From: an uncultured Dorea sp.
Lineage (GTDB): Bacteria > Bacillota > Clostridia > Lachnospirales > Lachnospiraceae
Assembly: GCA_948602995.1 (NCBI GenBank)
Contig: CAPEBR010000037.1
Location: 1 to 37,075, forward strand
Length of the DNA stretch: 37,075 bases
Reading direction: 5' to 3'
How positions within the stretch are numbered: the first letter of the stretch is position 1; each line of letters opens with the position of its first letter. Positions 34,301 through 37,075 of this stretch are shown here, piece by piece. The notes beneath the pieces were generated by a model. The model worked only from the letters and a program-made list of their open reading frames with translations, did not search any database and was not told where the DNA came from. A program made the translations under genes and the position numbers.

Positions 34301-37075
34301 AGGATGCAAAAGGTACAAAGGAAAATCCAGTTGTTATCGGAAGCTATGGCAGCGGCGAAAAACCACAGATTAATGGAGAAGGCGGATACTGGAGAGCTTC
34401 TTCAAAAGAAGAATATGCAGCTGTTCATGTTTTCAACAGCGAATATATTGTGATTGAAAATCTTGCAATTACGAACTGGGACGAAGAGGCTGGCGGAGAG
34501 TTCAGCCAGAGCAGCAGGCTGTTATCTGGACTTGTTGTAGAAAACAGAGATGCAGGGACCTTGTCTGACGTTGTTATCCGCAATAACAGGATATTTGATG
34601 TAAATGGCCTCATGAGAGGCGGTGCAGAGAAGGCGGCCGGCGGTCTGATTGTTGTGGTAACTGGTGATGGGGATAACCATACTGGTAAGGTGGAATCCCG
34701 TTATGACGGGCTTACCATTTCCGGAAACGAGGTTTACAACGTCTGCCATGAGGCGATCTATCTAGAAAGCGTATGGGCAAGCAGGAAATTAGTAGGAGGA
34801 ACCTCTTCCGATACAGGATACCAGAATGCAGGAAACAGCAAATGGGTTGGCAGCAGCAATGTAACGATTGAGCATAACTATGTGCATGATGTGGCAGGCG
34901 ATGGTATTGTTCCGATTAATACAACAGATGCACTCGTACAGTATAATCTGATTCACAATTCTGCAGACAGCAGATGGGATTATTCAGCGAATCCGAATCA
35001 TGCAGCGCTCTGGGCATGGGATGCAGATAATGTAACCTTCCGCTACAATGAGGCATGTCATACATCCGAGGCATCCGAAGGAAAAGCAGTCGGAAATGAC
35101 AGCATGGCATTTGACTTTGATTATGGTGTACAGAATTGTGTATATGAGTACAATTACAGTCACGATAACCTGGGCGGATTTCTTATGCTTTGTCCTGGAC
35201 CAGGGGCAACTGTAAATAACATTGCCAGATATAACGTAAGTGTTAATGACGGTCTCTATGACGGGGCTCCGGTAATTCGTATGGGATCAGGAAAATACGG
35301 TTCGTTAGGAGTACAGATTTATAACAATACAATCTACTGGACAGATACCGGATACACGATGTCACTTATGCCGGCTTCTGCATGGGAAGGCAATGCAATT
35401 AAGGGAGTAGAGGTGTTTAATAACATTTTCCATGGTCCTGCAAAGGAAAACAGCGTAACGACAACCGGGGTCGCCTATCATGATAATTCTGCATCAGGTG
35501 GTGCTGAAATTGCATATCAGGCAGCAGTAAAAGATGAAAATACCATTACGTCAGAACCAAAATTCTTAGATGTGAATGGTTATACAGAAGGAAGCTGGAA
35601 AGACGGCAAGACCACACTTGGAAGGGTGGACGGATTCAAGACCGCAGACAACTCACCGTGTATCGACAAGGGAGCGGCACATCCGGCTGCACCGGGTGAA
35701 AGTACGGATGAACTGAAAAGTGAGCTGAGACCAAATCCGGCAGAGAAACCGAAGACCGACTATTACGGAAATGAGCTGAAGGATGAAAAAATTGATATAG
35801 GTGCGTATGAGTTTACAGGAGTAAAGACAGCTGACAGGGAAGCGCTAAATGCGGTAATTGACAGGACAAAGAACTTGAAGGAAACCGACTACACAGCATC
35901 AAGCTGGGCGGCAATGCAGGAAGCGCTTAAGGCTGCTAATGAGATAAGAGTAAATGAAGCTGCTACACAAGATGAAGTAGTTGCAGCGACAAAAGCACTC
36001 AGGGATGCGCTTGCAGCATTAGTAAGCGTTGATAAAGCAGGTCTCAGGGATGCGATTGATCGTGCAAATGAAAGAAAAGAAGCAGATTACACAAGGGAAA
36101 GCTGGGCAGCAATGCAGACTGCACTTGCAAAAGCCATTGCAGTAGATGAAAATGCGAATGCGGTTCAGAAGGAAGTAGATGATGCGGCCTATGAACTTAG
36201 TGAGGCTCTCCGTAATCTGAAGGCAGTAGTCAATAAGAATGCATTAAGAGCAGCCATTGACCGGACAAAGGATCTGAAAGAAACAGACTACACGGCCACA
36301 AGCTGGAAAGCAATGCAGGCAGCACTTAAGGCAGCTGATGAGGCAATGAAGAGTGAGACTGTAACTCAGGAGGAAGTCAATGCAGCGACAGCAGCGCTCA
36401 GGGAAGCACTGGAAGCGCTGGTAAGAGTAGACAAGACAGGTCTTCAGGCAGCGATTGACCTTGCGAACGGAAAAAATGAGGCGGATTTCCCGGATAAGGT
36501 GGACGAGTGGGCAGCATTGCAGGCAGCGCTTGCAAAAGCAATGGAAGTAGCAGGGAATGTGGATGCGGTTCAGAAGGAAGTGGATGATGCAGCCCGGGAA
36601 CTTAACGAGGCTCTCAGAGCACTGGATACGGAAGGAACAATCAATAAGGATGCATTAGAAGTTGCCATTGGGCGTACAAAAGACCTAAAGGAAAGTGATT
36701 ATACAGCGGCAAGCTGGAAGGCATTGCAGGAAGCGCTTAAAACGGCTGTTGAAGCAACAGAAAGCGAAACCGTCACCCAGGAGGAAGTCAATGCAGCAAC
36801 AGCAGCGCTTAGAGATGCTATTGCGGCACTGGTAAGAGTAGACAAGGCAGGCCTTCGGGATGCGATTAACCGTGCAAATGAAAGAACGGAGGCAGATTAC
36901 ACAAAAGAAAGCTGGGCAGCAATGCAGACCGCACTTGCCAAAGCTGTGGAAGTGGCAGAGAACAAAGATGCAGTACAGAAAGAAGTGGATGATGCAACCT
37001 TTGAGCTCAGCGAGGCTCTGCGTAATCTGAAAGAAGTAGTGAATAAGAATGCATTAAAAGCAGCGATTGACCGTA
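31306..37075 (+). CDS. Secreted giant GH43-like / beta-helix / FIVAR protein, 3' end beyond window
   Basis: At least 1923 residues and still open at the window end. Signal peptide 1-36 (cleavage near ASAA). Then a malectin-like domain (about 40-222); a helical FIVAR-like unit (225-300); a GH43-type five-bladed propeller (300-645) with IQAHGGQVQKLGDTYYWIGE, CVMERPKMLYN (E414) and a REAPAMF acid; a Big_4 Ig-like domain (678-750); a second malectin-like domain (757-925); a right-handed beta-helix (942-1500) opening YYVDSQNGDD; then FIVAR repeats from 1508. The HGG and ERPK words resemble the exo-beta-1,3-galactanase branch of GH43 (subfamily 24), suggesting galactan or mucin-type glycan attack outside the cell. 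A cell-wall anchor may follow past the window. GAGAGGAGG precedes the ATG. Regulation by the adjacent AraC protein is likely. Confidence 0.85.
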   Translation, partial: MNLTKKQRRHGRVLTAGMIAVAMVVQILPVLPASAAEVMRQTFTEEQISANDDVLYTVNCGTADPQNIPEGAVKGLYQSNLEQAKGEDSETGLTWGYLPDDEYSRRVSKDGSSLADACIYMGDGITFAEGKTGFGYDFELPDRAGNKYSVTIGIKIPQWWADRSCEIQLEGEAKGTESFTNNQLKEVTYETEVTDNELNVFVHNPEAGDNRGLDPILSYIIVKVAPSELLKELRETIKTCQDQYDAAVKAQLYTEESKKAVTDAIKAAQGLVDKNSKDDEQITAASEALKNTFEGLVKANGPVYTTISGTNGGQIYTTDGSKIQAHGGQVQKLGDTYYWIGEDRTNGYTPMPGVHMYSSKDLYNWKDEGVVLRTMENEEQFETDEYFKALYGSLSTEQKREIYVDLWAGGCVMERPKMLYNEKTGKYVLWFHADGKSPYEQGGDSNYAKAKAGIAVADNPAGPYTLLGSYMLASDQEDNHNNHGFDSVGGHVRDMNVFQDDDGKAYVMYSSEGNAVMYIARLNDNYTGLAKDAAEMVMGEDFCISSTDSREAPAMFKYQNKYYLITSGCTGWAPNQARYAVSDSPLGPWENMGDPCVGDTSHNTFETQSTCVIPVNAKEGQFIYMGDRWYNPDQKRDLSDSRYVWLPIEFGAGSTIMIKNYKDWTLEDLKNKGSLEIMTNLPENVSSVKNLRGEFPQKIDVKIGGTSYSEQPVTWSVAPDKRGLGDYALGDVTVTGKLKELNREFTVKVFCTPESIVYFADCNTNDTSEESKSKVFEKIKSIRENLLNDVSDQAYGEGKTWGYTSTPGASGGGSQQDMGSHGPGEFYDSGWWATDEGSIEYRFKLDPGNYVVSTGYQEWWSGNRGTRITAVSVDADGNEETVGTGTFTLSGQRDMQQQTEIAVPEGSDHVLVRISKVSGGAPVLSWIGISGDTKTTITAENGAVYYVDSQNGDDSKDGKSPESAWKTLDKVSSVRGLTAGNKILFKSGSEWNGEQLTVKDAKGTKENPVVIGSYGSGEKPQINGEGGYWRASSKEEYAAVHVFNSEYIVIENLAITNWDEEAGGEFSQSSRLLSGLVVENRDAGTLSDVVIRNNRIFDVNGLMRGGAEKAAGGLIVVVTGDGDNHTGKVESRYDGLTISGNEVYNVCHEAIYLESVWASRKLVGGTSSDTGYQNAGNSKWVGSSNVTIEHNYVHDVAGDGIVPINTTDALVQYNLIHNSADSRWDYSANPNHAALWAWDADNVTFRYNEACHTSEASEGKAVGNDSMAFDFDYGVQNCVYEYNYSHDNLGGFLMLCPGPGATVNNIARYNVSVNDGLYDGAPVIRMGSGKYGSLGVQIYNNTIYWTDTGYTMSLMPASAWEGNAIKGVEVFNNIFHGPAKENSVTTTGVAYHDNSASGGAEIAYQAAVKDENTITSEPKFLDVNGYTEGSWKDGKTTLGRVDGFKTADNSPCIDKGAAHPAAPGESTDELKSELRPNPAEKPKTDYYGNELKDEKIDIGAYEFTGVKTADREALNAVIDRTKNLKETDYTASSWAAMQEALKAANEIRVNEAATQDEVVAATKALRDALAALVSVDKAGLRDAIDRANERKEADYTRESWAAMQTALAKAIAVDENANAVQKEVDDAAYELSEALRNLKAVVNKNALRAAIDRTKDLKETDYTATSWKAMQAALKAADEAMKSETVTQEEVNAATAALREALEALVRVDKTGLQAAIDLANGKNEADFPDKVDEWAALQAALAKAMEVAGNVDAVQKEVDDAARELNEALRALDTEGTINKDALEVAIGRTKDLKESDYTAASWKALQEALKTAVEATESETVTQEEVNAATAALRDAIAALVRVDKAGLRDAINRANERTEADYTKESWAAMQTALAKAVEVAENKDAVQKEVDDATFELSEALRNLKEVVNKNALKAAIDR
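35830..37075 (+). repeat. Alternating FIVAR coding repeats (period ~405 nt)
   Basis: Two module types alternate. A modules (INKDALEVAIGRTKDLKESDYT type) start at 35830, 36229, 36640 and 37039; B modules (VDKAGLRDAIDRANERKEADYT type, partial word) start at 36028, 36427 and 36838. The A-B pair spans 399-411 nt, about 135 residues. The array continues past the window. Confidence 0.9.

Noticed and set aside
35830..37075. Non-coding tandem repeat
   Set aside because: The repeats are in frame and encode FIVAR modules.

Overview
The window looks like chromosomal DNA from a gut-type Firmicute, most likely Lachnospiraceae. The evidence is a moderate G+C content, strong AGGAGG-type ribosome binding sites, and families typical of that group (TnpV, DUF4317, DUF4474, two-FtsX ABC permeases, GH42, a giant FIVAR-repeat GH43 protein). 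The species cannot be named from the sequence alone.

Layout. (1) Positions 1-4968 are an AT-rich, decaying mobile island. It holds a tnpV gene split by a 300-bp MITE-like insert, a small HTH protein, a broken type I restriction gene (hsdR), a YkgJ-like Cys-cluster protein and an AlbA_2/Schlafen-like ATP-binding protein. It ends at a 16-codon copy of what looks like the 3' end of tuf (EF-Tu), a candidate attachment-site scar. (2) 4958-7435: an XRE regulator, a palindromic repeat and an N-terminally truncated AAA-ATPase/PD-(D/E)XK protein. (3) 7585-14580: a GH42 beta-galactosidase, then a response regulator, a short-loop histidine kinase, and an ABC ATPase with a two-FtsX permease (a peptide-antibiotic sensing/export type module). 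(4) 14639-17471: a second AAA/PD-(D/E)XK gene and an unrecognised helical protein with a promoter that fits sigma-28 or sigma-A. (5) 17487-26435: a peptidase/amidohydrolase/hydroxyacid region. It has a divergent M28/M20 pair with a symmetric shared promoter region, an RpiR regulator, and the operon DUF3311 - SSS symporter - iadA - larA. (6) 26539-29848: DUF4317, tRNA-Leu(CAG), a metallophosphoesterase and DUF4474. (7) 30204-37075: an AraC regulator with a G10 tract, then a secreted multidomain GH43-like/beta-helix/FIVAR protein that runs off the window.

Three families of short non-autonomous repeats punctuate the region. One is a MITE with AAATCCAAACTT iterons that splits tnpV and leaves a 7-bp target duplication. 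The second is a palindromic family (GGTTACTGT...ACAGTAACC) with two ~132-bp and three ~30-bp copies; copies lie just upstream of both AAA/nuclease genes and supply the stop codon of larA. The third is a ~216-bp element with ~36-bp terminal inverted repeats beginning CTAGTATAA, in three copies that sit in leaders or at gene ends.

Working together: the GH42 and the GH43-like secreted protein suggest use of galactose-containing glycans. Region 5 suggests uptake and hydrolysis of unusual amides or isopeptides linked to hydroxyacid racemisation. These pathway readings are inference. No CRISPR array, rRNA or replication origin was seen.
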